Shown: positions 14,874-22,903, counted from the stretch's first letter. The stretch: 27,219 bases of DNA from DAOTXL01 sp034434895 (GCA_034434895.1 DAOTYI010000214.1:1-27219); one strand, 5' to 3'. The notes: generated by a model not told the origin, from the sequence alone. A program made the numbers and translations.

Positions 14874-14901
14874 AACCGGCAAGCGGAAGGGAGTATTTTC
14901 T

Positions 14902-14929
14902 ATTCTACTCCAAGCTCGAAAATGAGCAA
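14902..14929 (-). promoter_or_regulatory. possible internal promoter before the DksA-like gene
   Basis: On the minus strand TTGCTC (14924-14929), 16 bases, then TAGAAT (14902-14907). It lies just beyond the ileS stop codon and would produce a leader of about 160 bases containing the nested hairpins at 14785-14873. The match is moderate and the spacing slightly short. Confidence 0.35.
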
Positions 14930-14978
14930 GTCGCTCACCGGGTGGCAGGCTGACGGCCTCCCTACGCCCAGGCAGCGG

Positions 14979-17900
14979 TCAGCCCACCCTGGGCACCCTC
15001 TTGACCCCCAGCGCCAGCGGGTGGCCGTCCAGCCTGAACGATTCCTGCCGGTCCAGATCGCCGGGCAGGGGGCCGGGCTGTAGCGCCACACTCAGCGTCT
15101 CGGCCTGGATGTAATCGGCCCACTCCTCCACGACGGCCTTGAGCTCCTCATCGGTCTGGTAGCAGGTGACAATGCGGTCACTGAGTTCAAAGCCGGCCTC
15201 TTTGCGCATCGTCTGGATGCGGCGCACCAGATCGCGGGCCAGCCCCTCGCGGGCCAGCTCTGGGGTGAGGGTCACCTCTACGGCCACGACCAGGCCCTTG
15301 TCTGCGGCCACCGCGTAGCCTTCACGCCCGCGCAGGCGGACCTCCACCTCCTGCGGCAGCAGCTCCACCGCCGGACCGCCGTCCTCCAGCTCTATGATGG
15401 CGCTCAGGCCGGCCTGGAAGCGGCGGGCCAGGGCCGAAGCATCGGCAGCGGCCACAGCCCGGCGCAACAGGGGGAAGCGTTTGCCCAGCCTGGGTCCCAG
15501 CAGATTGGGCAACAGGCCGATCTCATACTGCACCAGTTCCGCCTCCCTTTCCGCAAATTCCATCTCCTTTACGTTCAGTTCGTCGGCCACCAGTTCGGAC
15601 AACGGTCCCAGATCGATTCCCCTTTCGCCGGCATAGACCCGTGCCCGACGGAGCGGCTGGCGCAGCTTGATCCCTGCCGTGCTCCGCGCCGAGCGCCCCA
15701 GGGCGGCGACCTGCATCGCCAGAGCCATGCGCGCCAGCAGCCCCTCCTCCACAGCGCTCTCATCAGCGACGGGCCAGTCGCAGTGATGGACACTCTCGGC
15801 CGCCGCCTGATCCACCGAGCGGACCAGGTTCTGGTACATGGCTTCGGTCACAAAGGGCACGAACGGGGCCAGGAGCCTGCACAGTGTCACCAAAACATGG
15901 TAGAGTGTGGCGTAAGCAGCCTCTTTGTCGGCGTCCTGCTCGCTTTTCCAGAAACGGCGACGGCTGCGGCGCACATACCAGTTGGTCAGGTCGTCCAGGA
16001 ACGGCTCCAGGACCAGTGTCGCCCCATACGGGTCATAGTCGTCCAACCGCTCTGTCACCGCGGCGATCACCTGATTCAAGCGAGCCACGATCCACCTATC
16101 CAACTCAGAGGGCTGACCAGCGGCCTGTGGCCTGGGTTGCCATTGATCCAGGTTGGCATAGGTGACAAAGAAGGAATAGACGTTCCACAAGGGGAGGAGG
16201 AAGCGGCGGCGGGTTTCGTCGGCCAACCCATAGCCAAAGAGCAGGTTGGTCTCCGGCTTGTGGGCGCAGTACATCCAACGCATCACATCCACACCCATTG
16301 TGTCGGCGGCATCGTTGAACTCGATGGCGTTGCCCCAGCTCTTGTGCATCGGCCGGCCATCTTCGGCCAGGAGGGTGGCGTAGGTCTGGACGGTGCGGAA
16401 GGGAGCTCGCCGCTCCATGATGGTGCTCATGGCCAGCATCGAATAGAACCAATTGCGGAACTGCCCTGGGAAGCTTTCGGTGATCAGGTCGGCCGGGAAC
16501 CATTCCTGCCAGTAAGCGCGGTTGGTACGATATTGCAGGGTGGAATAGGCGACAATCCCGGCGTCGAGCCAGGGGTTGCCCACATCGGGGATGCGGCTGA
16601 CCTCCGCGCCACACTGCTGGCAGCGGATCTTGACCGCGTCCACATAGGGGCGGTGAGGGGTATGGCCCTCAAACTCCTGCCAGCCGGCGATGGCCCGCGC
16701 CTTTAGCTCCGTTTCGCTGCCGATGACGTCGAACCAGCCGCACAGATGGCACTCCCAGATGGGCAACGCCAGGCCGTAGTAGCGTTTTTTCGAGATCATC
16801 CAATCATGCATGTTGCGCAGCCAGTCCATCTCGCGTTCAAAGCCAAAGTCAGGGATCCAGCGTGTGCTTTGCAGTGAATCCATGATCTGGTAGCGCAGCC
16901 GGGTCGCTTTTTCTTCGGCCGTGACCTGCTCGTAGGGCCTGTCCAGCAGGTCGCCCATGCCGATAAACCACTCATCCACCAGGCGAAAGACCAGCTCGCT
17001 CTGGCAGCGCCAGCAGACCGGGTAGCGGTGGGTGTAATCCTCCAGACGGTAGAGGAGGCCCTTTTGCGCCAGGTTGTCAAAGATGGGCCGGGCCGAACCG
17101 TAGACGTTCAGGCCGGTCAGCCACCCGAATCCGTCGAGAAAGAGGCCGTTCTCGTCCAGCGGGGCAATGGCTGGCAGGCCCAGCTCTTTGCCCAGTTGAA
17201 AGTCCTCTGCGCCGCAGCCGGGGGCGATGTGCACGATGCCGGTGCCCTCCGCCTCCCCCACCAGGTCCCACAGGATGACCCGATGCGCCGCCGCCGAACC
17301 GCTCTGCTGCTGGGCCGGCAGTTCGTCAAAGGGGCCATCATAGCTCCACCCGGCCAGGGCAACGCCCGGCTTTTCGTCTAGAAGGGTGTATGGGCCGCGC
17401 AGAGCATTGTCCAACGCTCCCTTGCTCAGCCAGAAGCGGCGCCCCTGCTGCTCTGCCAGGACATAGGGCAGGTCGGGATGGACCGCCGCTGCCACGTTGC
17501 TGGTCAGCGTCCAGGGGGTGGTCGTCCACACCAGCAGGTCTTCGCCGGGGCGGTTGCGCAGTGGAAAGCGCAAAAAGATGCTGGGGTGGGTCAATTCCTG
17601 ATAGCCCTCGGTGACGATCTCGTGCTGGCTGATGCCGGTGCCACAGCGGGGGCACCAGGGCATCACGTCGGTCCCTTTGTAGATCCAGCCGTTTTCGTGG
17701 CATTTTTTCAGGGCAGCCCAGATGGTGTAGTTGTTTTCATCGCTGAAGGTAAAGTAACTGCCGCCCAACTCCGGCAGGCCCAGCCGCCCGACGATCTGTT
17801 CCACCGTGCCGGTCACCGGACCCAGGGGTCCCTCGACCGTGATCACCTGAAGCGGGTTGTGAGCCATCTTGGCTTTCAGGTCGCGGAGGAAGGCCGGGTC

Positions 17901-18335
17901 ATTCCAGTCCATCCAGTAGCCCAGACGGATTGACTGCTCCGTCTGCACGGCCGAGAACTCGAGCACCCGCTGTTTGCACAGGTTGACAAACTCGGCCAGG
18001 CCGTAGGCTTCAATGTCCTTTTTGCTCTTGAAGCCCATGTCCCGTTCCACATTGACCTCGACCCACAGCCCCTGACAGTCAAAACCGTTCTGCCAGCGCT
18101 GGTCGTAGCCGCGCATCGCCTTGTAGCGCAGGAACAGGTCTTTGTAGGTGCGCCCCCAGGCATGGTGCACACCCATCGGATTGTTGGCGGTGATGGGGCC
18201 GTCAATAAAGGAGAATTTCTTGCGCCCTCTATTCTTTTGCTGAAGTTTATGGAAGGCGTCGCTGCGCTTCCAAAAGTCGAGCACCTGGTGCTCCAACTGG
18301 ACAAAATCTACCTGATTGGGTACCGGTTCAAACAT
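14979..18335 (-). CDS. ileS: isoleucyl-tRNA synthetase
   Basis: This 1118-residue class I aminoacyl-tRNA synthetase attaches isoleucine to tRNA-Ile. The catalytic Rossmann fold begins near DGPITANNPMGVHH; the place of the HIGH motif reads GVHH (residues 55-58). The KMSKS site reads MHKSW (663-667). The editing domain sits between, with TTTPWTLTSN typical of Ile/Val/Leu enzymes. Zinc-type pairs CPRC, CWRC, CHLC and CQQC are present. The tRNA-binding C-terminal part has WYVRRSRRRFW. The sequence is longer than E. coli IleS (about 940). ATG 18335 overlaps the DUF6687 stop by eight bases, suggesting coupled translation. Expression is expected to be controlled by the Ile T-box upstream. The variant signatures occur in a known divergent group of IleRS as far as I recall. 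Confidence 0.95.
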   Translation of the reverse strand: MFEPVPNQVDFVQLEHQVLDFWKRSDAFHKLQQKNRGRKKFSFIDGPITANNPMGVHHAWGRTYKDLFLRYKAMRGYDQRWQNGFDCQGLWVEVNVERDMGFKSKKDIEAYGLAEFVNLCKQRVLEFSAVQTEQSIRLGYWMDWNDPAFLRDLKAKMAHNPLQVITVEGPLGPVTGTVEQIVGRLGLPELGGSYFTFSDENNYTIWAALKKCHENGWIYKGTDVMPWCPRCGTGISQHEIVTEGYQELTHPSIFLRFPLRNRPGEDLLVWTTTPWTLTSNVAAAVHPDLPYVLAEQQGRRFWLSKGALDNALRGPYTLLDEKPGVALAGWSYDGPFDELPAQQQSGSAAAHRVILWDLVGEAEGTGIVHIAPGCGAEDFQLGKELGLPAIAPLDENGLFLDGFGWLTGLNVYGSARPIFDNLAQKGLLYRLEDYTHRYPVCWRCQSELVFRLVDEWFIGMGDLLDRPYEQVTAEEKATRLRYQIMDSLQSTRWIPDFGFEREMDWLRNMHDWMISKKRYYGLALPIWECHLCGWFDVIGSETELKARAIAGWQEFEGHTPHRPYVDAVKIRCQQCGAEVSRIPDVGNPWLDAGIVAYSTLQYRTNRAYWQEWFPADLITESFPGQFRNWFYSMLAMSTIMERRAPFRTVQTYATLLAEDGRPMHKSWGNAIEFNDAADTMGVDVMRWMYCAHKPETNLLFGYGLADETRRRFLLPLWNVYSFFVTYANLDQWQPRPQAAGQPSELDRWIVARLNQVIAAVTERLDDYDPYGATLVLEPFLDDLTNWYVRRSRRRFWKSEQDADKEAAYATLYHVLVTLCRLLAPFVPFVTEAMYQNLVRSVDQAAAESVHHCDWPVADESAVEEGLLARMALAMQVAALGRSARSTAGIKLRQPLRRARVYAGERGIDLGPLSELVADELNVKEMEFAEREAELVQYEIGLLPNLLGPRLGKRFPLLRRAVAAADASALARRFQAGLSAIIELEDGGPAVELLPQEVEVRLRGREGYAVAADKGLVVAVEVTLTPELAREGLARDLVRRIQTMRKEAGFELSDRIVTCYQTDEELKAVVEEWADYIQAETLSVALQPGPLPGDLDRQESFRLDGHPLALGVKRVPRVG

Positions 18336-19323
18336 GATTCTCCCCTGTCTTGTATGGATTCCACTGCAACGCCGGTTTATTCTGCTCTCGTTCGTAAAAG
18401 GCCACCAGTTCGTTGAGCAGCGTCTCCAGGCTCAGGCTGCTGGGGGCTGGCTGGCCATCTGGCTCTACCGGCTGAAGCGCCGGCGTGGGGACTGAAAGGC
18501 CCTCAAAAGTCCACCTGGCCCCGGACCGTTCCAGCTTTTGCAGGCGTGGCAACAGGGGAGCCAGGTCAACGCGGGGCATCACCGGTCGGCTGACAAACTG
18601 CACCCACGACTCGTAGCGATAGCGCAGCAGGTAAAAGCCGCCGGGCAACGCTGTCAACACCCGCAGGCGTTGGGTGCTGTTGTAGAGCACCATGGGGTGC
18701 AACCATTCAGGGGCCTGGGCCACCGCCAGGTCCACGTGGGGGATCTCGCGCAGTTCAACCTGTCCGGTGACCATCGCCGTCTTGCTTTTGAGCATGGCCG
18801 ACCACTCGGCATCCCAGTAGGGGCCATACCGTTCGGTGTCGTGGAAAAAGCCCTCCAGCAGCGGCAGCAGGGCCTGGTAGCGGGCACTGCCGGCCTGGTC
18901 CTCCCCCTGGAGTTTGCCGGCCAGCGGCGAGGTATGGGGATCGGCATAGCTGCGGATGGTGAACACCACTTTGGCCGCCTGGGGCCGGCGATAGGTGCTG
19001 AAATCGCCAGCCGTGGCCACATCTATCAGCAGGTCCCGTTGCCTGGCAGCCAGGTCGGGGTGGAGCATGGCCCATACCGCGCACAGCCCATCTTCGTCAA
19101 AGTGGTTGTTCGACACGGCACGGACGCGGGGCGCATACCGCTTCTGTGCTCCTGGCGTGGCCAGATAGTTGAGCACCATCTCGGTGCTGGTGTCGGCACG
19201 GAACTCGGCCGGGGAGTTGCTGCCCGGCCAGTGGCTCAACGTCAGGACCGTATCCGCTTGGGCCGCCCCATCCACAATGATATGGGGCAGGCCACTCAAT
19301 TTGGAATAGGGCACATACTTCAC
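18328..19323 (-). CDS. DUF6687 family protein, first gene of the Ile T-box operon
   Basis: This 331-residue protein is of unassigned function. The start MKYVPYSKLSGLPHIIVDG, then TLSHWPGSNSP and NNHFDEDGLCAVW, match my memory of the DUF6687 family. The HFDEDG motif has the H-x-D-x-D pattern that binds metals in DHH phosphoesterases, so a metal-dependent hydrolase is possible; that is inference. No signal peptide or membrane segment is seen. The start is GTG 19323 with GGAGGAGGG (19330-19338) six bases before; an ATG five bases upstream stops at once. It is the first reading frame after the T-box terminator and overlaps ileS by eight bases. The link with ileS suggests a role near aminoacyl-tRNA or isoleucine, unproven. 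Confidence 0.75.
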   Translation of the reverse strand: MKYVPYSKLSGLPHIIVDGAAQADTVLTLSHWPGSNSPAEFRADTSTEMVLNYLATPGAQKRYAPRVRAVSNNHFDEDGLCAVWAMLHPDLAARQRDLLIDVATAGDFSTYRRPQAAKVVFTIRSYADPHTSPLAGKLQGEDQAGSARYQALLPLLEGFFHDTERYGPYWDAEWSAMLKSKTAMVTGQVELREIPHVDLAVAQAPEWLHPMVLYNSTQRLRVLTALPGGFYLLRYRYESWVQFVSRPVMPRVDLAPLLPRLQKLERSGARWTFEGLSVPTPALQPVEPDGQPAPSSLSLETLLNELVAFYEREQNKPALQWNPYKTGENHV

Positions 19324-19344
19324 GCCATTCCCTCCTCCGTGTGT

Positions 19345-19366
19345 CCGCCGGACGATCGTCCGGCGG
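19345..19366. promoter_or_regulatory. 22-bp perfect palindrome before the DUF6687 gene
   Basis: A perfect inverted repeat centred between 19355 and 19356, each half CCGCCGGACGA. It lies between the T-box terminator and the ribosome binding site, starting 22 bases upstream of the GTG start. It could be a protein operator or an RNA hairpin near the ribosome binding site. Function unknown. Confidence 0.6.
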
Positions 19367-19391
19367 CTCGACCATCGGGCGAGTGCCCCGT

Positions 19392-19407
19392 ATTCGTGAA
19401 TTCGTGA
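19392..19407. repeat. tandem 8-base word after the T-box
   Basis: ATTCGTGA occurs twice in tandem (19392-19399, 19400-19407), just past the T-box terminator. It is one of several spacers in this window made of short duplicated words. Confidence 0.7.
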
Positions 19408-19410
19408 AAT

Positions 19411-19445
19411 AAAGGGGCGCTCTCACCTCAAGGGACGAGAGCGCC
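19411..19445 (-). terminator. intrinsic terminator of the T-box leader
   Basis: On the minus strand, perfect 9-base arms (19437-19445 with 19416-19424) enclose a 12-base loop, then CCCTTTATTT. The stem lies 14 bases after the T-box core and would compete with the antiterminator. Confidence 0.88.
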
Positions 19446-19773
19446 GCTACCTCACTCCCGCGGTACCACCCTTCTTAGCGTTACCGCTCACTTCTCCAGG
19501 TACAGTCCTGCACCGGAGGGCGAAAAGCCGCCGCTGAAGGAGGCGTCAGTCCTTCATCCCCAGGACGATACCCGCGCCCGGCTAACGGTGGGCGGCTCCG
19601 GCCAGGCCTACTGGTCGGCCCACAGCCGACGTTCGGTTGGCGGCTCCGGGAGGATATTCGGCGGGTTTTCCGCATCCGGCTTCCACCCTGGGCCGGACTC
19701 TCTGGGCGTTCCGCCTCGCCTACTCGTTCCCTTCACAGCCTTTGGGGCGATAAAACCTCACCGGCGAAGTTGT
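19411..19773 (-). promoter_or_regulatory. T-box riboswitch, isoleucine type (AUC specifier)
   Basis: This leader RNA senses uncharged tRNA-Ile and decides whether transcription continues. On the minus strand the Stem I parts appear in order: GAAGGGAACGAGTAG (19720-19734), the AGAGAG bulge (19698-19703), GGTGGAA (19681-19687), then GAATATCCTCCCGGAG, which places specifier ATC at 19653-19655. The T-box core TGGTACCGCG is at 19459-19468, where the UGGN bulge pairs with the tRNA NCCA end. The terminator at 19411-19445 follows. The genes downstream are DUF6687 and ileS, which fits an isoleucine specifier. The middle part (about 19490-19640), holding Stems II and III, is GC-rich and was not folded in detail. 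Transcription starts about 19773 from the promoter at 19780-19808. Confidence 0.93.
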
Positions 19774-19779
19774 TATACA

Positions 19780-19808
19780 AGTATAGCACACCCTGGCCCA
19801 TCTGTCAA
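19780..19808 (-). promoter_or_regulatory. promoter of the T-box/DUF6687/ileS operon
   Basis: On the minus strand TTGACA (19803-19808), 17 bases, then TATACT (19780-19785): a near-perfect sigma70 promoter. It begins seven bases after the stop of the RNase H-like gene and starts the T-box leader at about 19773. Confidence 0.9.
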
Positions 19809-19814
19809 ATGGCG

Positions 19815-20423
19815 TCAGTGGCCCAGAATGCGAACGCTCTCCTCACGCGGCTGGGTTTTGAGCTCCACAGATCCAAAACGCTGGAACAGGCGGAGGCAAC
19901 GGTCACGTCGCTCCCTCAGACGTAGTTCTCTGGCCTTCCACCGGCCCTGCAACTGGCTGATGACCAGCATGCTATCGCCTCGCACCTCCAGGGCGAACTC
20001 CTCGGGCCGGCGTCCGGCCTTCTCGATGCGCTGGATCAGGTCCTGCAGGCCGGCGATCAGGGTGTCGTATTCAGCCTCGTTGTTGGTGTAGCCGTCCCCG
20101 AATTCCAGGCGTTCCAGGCATTGGCGGCCATCCTGCACCCGGATCATGGCATAGCTGCCGTACCCCCGGCCAGGGTTGCCCCGACTGCCCCCATCGAAGG
20201 TCAGAACATAATCCGGCGGGCGGGGGGACTGCGGCCGGGAGGGGAGCAGATCCTTTTGCTCCGGCAGGCGGGAGCCGGTCGGGCCAGGCAGTTCCCCCTG
20301 GGCAGCCAGCAAGGTCCACAACCGTTGCTTCTCCGCTGATGTCAGACGGGCGATAAGGGTGGCCATCTCCTCAACCCGGTCTTCCGGCTCCCGACTACCG
20401 GCCCTGGGCCCTTCCCTTTTCAC
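19815..20423 (-). CDS. RNase HI-like protein, fourth catalytic Asp missing
   Basis: This 202-residue protein has an N-terminal helical extension (about 70 residues, with ATLIARLTSAEKQRLW) and an RNase HI fold: FDGGSRGNPG (first Asp), YTNNEAEYDTL (Glu) and EVRGDSMLV (second Asp). RNase HI cuts RNA in RNA-DNA hybrids. In ordinary relatives the end reads like PREENxxADxLAN, carrying the fourth acidic residue; here it is PREESVRILGH and then stop, so that Asp is lost. Activity may be reduced or altered, or the family may use another residue. The start is GTG 20423, overlapping the upstream stop codon by one base (TAGTG), with AGGAGAGG before it; ATG 20366 is an alternative but has its purine tract too close. 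It is co-transcribed with the MBL gene. Confidence 0.82.
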   Translation of the reverse strand: MKREGPRAGSREPEDRVEEMATLIARLTSAEKQRLWTLLAAQGELPGPTGSRLPEQKDLLPSRPQSPRPPDYVLTFDGGSRGNPGRGYGSYAMIRVQDGRQCLERLEFGDGYTNNEAEYDTLIAGLQDLIQRIEKAGRRPEEFALEVRGDSMLVISQLQGRWKARELRLRERRDRCLRLFQRFGSVELKTQPREESVRILGH

Positions 20424-21262
20424 TACAGGTCCTCTCCTTCGCCCATCATCTGGGTGTAGAGGTAATCGAGATTGGCCTGATGCAGCCGTTGCACCAGCCC
20501 GCCCAGAGGGATGCGCGATTTGCCGCACGACTCGATGTCAATCTTTTTCAATTCTGAGCGGGGCAGCCCCTTTTCGACCACAGCCCGCACCCGCTTTTTG
20601 ATCGCCTGCAAATAGGCGATGCTGCTGTCCATCGTCTCGTCAATCTCCCCCCGCAGCAAGACCCCGCCGTGGCCCTGGATCACATTTTCCAGGCCCAGCC
20701 CTTTGATCTGCTTCAATGACTGGATCAGTTCGTCCGGTTCGCCACGGGCAATCAGGGGCACAGGGGTGACGACATCGCCGGCGACCAGCACCCTGTCCTC
20801 GCGGATGTGGACCATGATCCCATCGGGCGAATGCCCCGGCGCATACAGGAGATGCAGGGTCTTTTCATGCAGCCGCAGCAGCAGCTCGGTTTCAAAAACT
20901 AATTGAGGGATCCGCAACCGGACAGACGCCAGGGCCGGGTTCTGAGCCCTGGCCTGGGCCAGGCTCTCCTCGCCGACCTTGAGCAAAATCTGGCGGCACT
21001 GCCGGTGGGCGATCAATTCCGCTTCCGGGAACAGAAAACTGCCGTAGATATGGTCGGCGTGGTGATGGGTGTTCACCACATAGCGAATGCCACGGGGGCA
21101 ACGGCGCAGGACAAATTCGCGGATCTGGCGGGTCTCCTGCGGGAAGGGAAGGGTATCAATCAGCACCGCGCCGGCCGGGGTGATGACCACCGTGGCGGAT
21201 ACCTCGGCATAGAGTGTGCTGATAAAGACATAGACATCTTCGGTGACTCGTTCGCGTAGCAT
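20423..21262 (-). CDS. MBL-fold metal-dependent hydrolase
   Basis: This 279-residue protein has the metallo-beta-lactamase fold. The HxHxDH motif is His66-x-His68-x-Asp70-His71 (THHHADH), followed by further metal ligands in YAPGHSPDG, LVAGDVV and VIQGHGG. These bind two zinc or iron ions and mark a hydrolase such as a lactonase, glyoxalase II-like enzyme or phosphodiesterase; the substrate cannot be told. No signal peptide is seen, so it is probably cytoplasmic. The ATG at 21262 has GGGAG seven bases upstream and a strong promoter at 21293-21321. The gene overlaps the RNase H-like start by one base. Confidence 0.88.
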   Translation of the reverse strand: MLRERVTEDVYVFISTLYAEVSATVVITPAGAVLIDTLPFPQETRQIREFVLRRCPRGIRYVVNTHHHADHIYGSFLFPEAELIAHRQCRQILLKVGEESLAQARAQNPALASVRLRIPQLVFETELLLRLHEKTLHLLYAPGHSPDGIMVHIREDRVLVAGDVVTPVPLIARGEPDELIQSLKQIKGLGLENVIQGHGGVLLRGEIDETMDSSIAYLQAIKKRVRAVVEKGLPRSELKKIDIESCGKSRIPLGGLVQRLHQANLDYLYTQMMGEGEDL

Positions 21263-21292
21263 CTTGACTCCCGAATCTCACAGATCGGACCC

Positions 21293-21321
21293 AGCATATC
21301 ATAAACTCAGGCTGTTGTCAA
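21293..21321 (-). promoter_or_regulatory. promoter of the MBL/RNase H-like unit
   Basis: On the minus strand TTGACA (21316-21321), 17 bases, TATGCT (21293-21298). It lies 31 bases before the MBL start codon and is divergent from the promoter at 21422-21450. Confidence 0.82.
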
Positions 21322-21421
21322 GGGTCAGGTTGCTTTTCTTGTGATTTCAGTGCATTTAGCTCCTGTGCTTCAGCCGGCCGGAGCGTGTTGCGACTGTTCT
21401 GGGCATGCTCCCCCCGGCCAT

Positions 21422-21450
21422 TTGGAAAAGCCCTGTTTTTGTGGTATAGT
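21422..21450 (+). promoter_or_regulatory. promoter of the UDP-glucose dehydrogenase unit
   Basis: TTGGAA (21422-21427), 17 bases, TATAGT (21445-21450). The start codon at 21537 leaves a leader of about 80 bases in which no obvious regulatory fold was recognised. The 100 bases between this and the divergent promoter hold no gene. Confidence 0.78.
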
Positions 21451-21536
21451 GGACGTCGCTGTGCCGGGGACGGGCACTGATCACCCTGGTTGTTCCCCCT
21501 TGCGCCAGGCACAGAGCGGACCAAGAGGTGAATTTC

Positions 21537-22835
21537 ATGAGAAAGATTTGTGTGATTGGGGTTGGATATGTGGGCCTGGTGACCGGCACCTGCTTTGCCG
21601 ACCTGGGCCATCAGGTGACCTGTGTGGATGTAGACGAGTCCAAGATCGAAAAACTGCGCGCCGGGGTCATGCCGATCTATGAACCGGGTCTGGAGGAGAT
21701 GGTCCGGCGTAATGCCCAGGCCAATCGCCTTCATTTCACCACCTCCTACCCTGAAGGTCTGGCCGGGGCAGAATTTGCTTTTATCGCCGTGGGCACGCCT
21801 CAGGGCAGCGGGGGAGAAGCAGACCTGAACTATGTCCGGGCAGCGGCGCGGAGCATCGCCCTGGCGATGGACCACCCCCTGATCATTGTCAACAAGAGCA
21901 CTGTGCCTATCGGCACCGGGGACTGGGTGGCCGATATAGTCCGCCGCCACCAACCTCAGCCGATCGATTTTTCCGTTGTCAGCAATCCAGAGTTCTTGCG
22001 CGAAGGGTCGGCCATCAACGATTTTATGTCCCCTGACCGCATTGTCCTCGGCTCACTGGACCCTGAGGCAGCGGCGCAGGTAGCCCAGCTCTACCTGTCG
22101 CTGCGTGCCCCGATCATGATCACCGACCTGCGCACCGCCGAGATGATCAAGTATGCCTCCAACGCCTTCCTGGCCACCCGTATCTCGTTCATCAACGAAA
22201 TCGCCAGCATCTGCGAGGCGTTAGGGGCAGATGTCAAAGAGGTAGCGGTGGGTATGGGCTACGACAGGCGGATCGGCCGCTATTTCCTGGATGCGGGCCT
22301 GGGCTTTGGCGGCAGTTGCTTCCCCAAAGATGTGCAGGCTCTGGCCCACATGGCCGCCGTCCACGGCTGCCACCCTCAACTGCTGCGGGCGGTGATGGAC
22401 ATCAACCGCGACCAACGCCGGCAGGTGGTCCACAAACTGCGGGCGCTGCTGGGCACGCTGGATGAAGCGGTCATCGGCATCCTGGGGCTGGCCTTCAAAC
22501 CAAATACAGACGACATGCGCGAAGCGCCATCGGTGGAGCTGATCCATCTGCTGCAAAGTGAGGGGGCGCGCATTCGGGCTTATGATCCGGTGGCCATGGT
22601 CAACGCCGAACGCTACCTGCATGACGTCACACTGTGCCAGGATGCCTATCAGGTGGCCGAAGGGGCCGATGCCCTGGTCATCGTCACCGAGTGGAACGAG
22701 TTCAAACACCTGTCGCTGCCCCGCCTCAAAGCAGCTATGCGCCGGCCGATCCTGGTGGATGGCCGCAATCTCTATGACCCGGAGCAGGTGAAGGCGCTGG
22801 GTTTCATTTATCGCGGTGTAGGGCGGGGGTATTAG
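21537..22835 (+). CDS. ugd: UDP-glucose 6-dehydrogenase, paralogue 1
   Basis: This 432-residue cytoplasmic enzyme oxidises UDP-glucose to UDP-glucuronate in two NAD+-dependent steps, feeding polysaccharide synthesis. The N-terminal Rossmann domain has GVGYVGLVTG (about 7-16) and, after the second strand, CVDVDESK, where the acidic residue marks NAD+ use. NPEFLREGS and KYASNAFLA are family signatures, and the catalytic Cys261 lies in GGSCFPKDV. The UDP-binding C-terminal domain includes FKPNTDDMREAPS. ATG 21537 is preferred to GTG 21528 because AGGTGA lies just before it. The stop codon sits within a 14-base tandem duplication. Closely similar to the gene at 25502; the two flank an M16 peptidase pair. 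Confidence 0.94.
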   Translation: MRKICVIGVGYVGLVTGTCFADLGHQVTCVDVDESKIEKLRAGVMPIYEPGLEEMVRRNAQANRLHFTTSYPEGLAGAEFAFIAVGTPQGSGGEADLNYVRAAARSIALAMDHPLIIVNKSTVPIGTGDWVADIVRRHQPQPIDFSVVSNPEFLREGSAINDFMSPDRIVLGSLDPEAAAQVAQLYLSLRAPIMITDLRTAEMIKYASNAFLATRISFINEIASICEALGADVKEVAVGMGYDRRIGRYFLDAGLGFGGSCFPKDVQALAHMAAVHGCHPQLLRAVMDINRDQRRQVVHKLRALLGTLDEAVIGILGLAFKPNTDDMREAPSVELIHLLQSEGARIRAYDPVAMVNAERYLHDVTLCQDAYQVAEGADALVIVTEWNEFKHLSLPRLKAAMRRPILVDGRNLYDPEQVKALGFIYRGVGRGY

Positions 22836-22892
22836 AGATTGGGTATTAGAGATTGGAGGTTGCTCCCCTGCTCCCCTGCAACTCTGCAACCT
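22827..22892. repeat. tandem short words between ugd and M16 genes
   Basis: GGGTATTAGAGATT is repeated exactly (22827-22840, 22841-22854), with the ugd stop codon inside the first copy. Then TGCTCCCC occurs twice (22861-22876), followed by TGCAACTC and TGCAACCT. No gene or terminator is seen in this 68-base spacer. Confidence 0.85.
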
Positions 22893-22903
22893 GAGGGAAA
22901 ACC

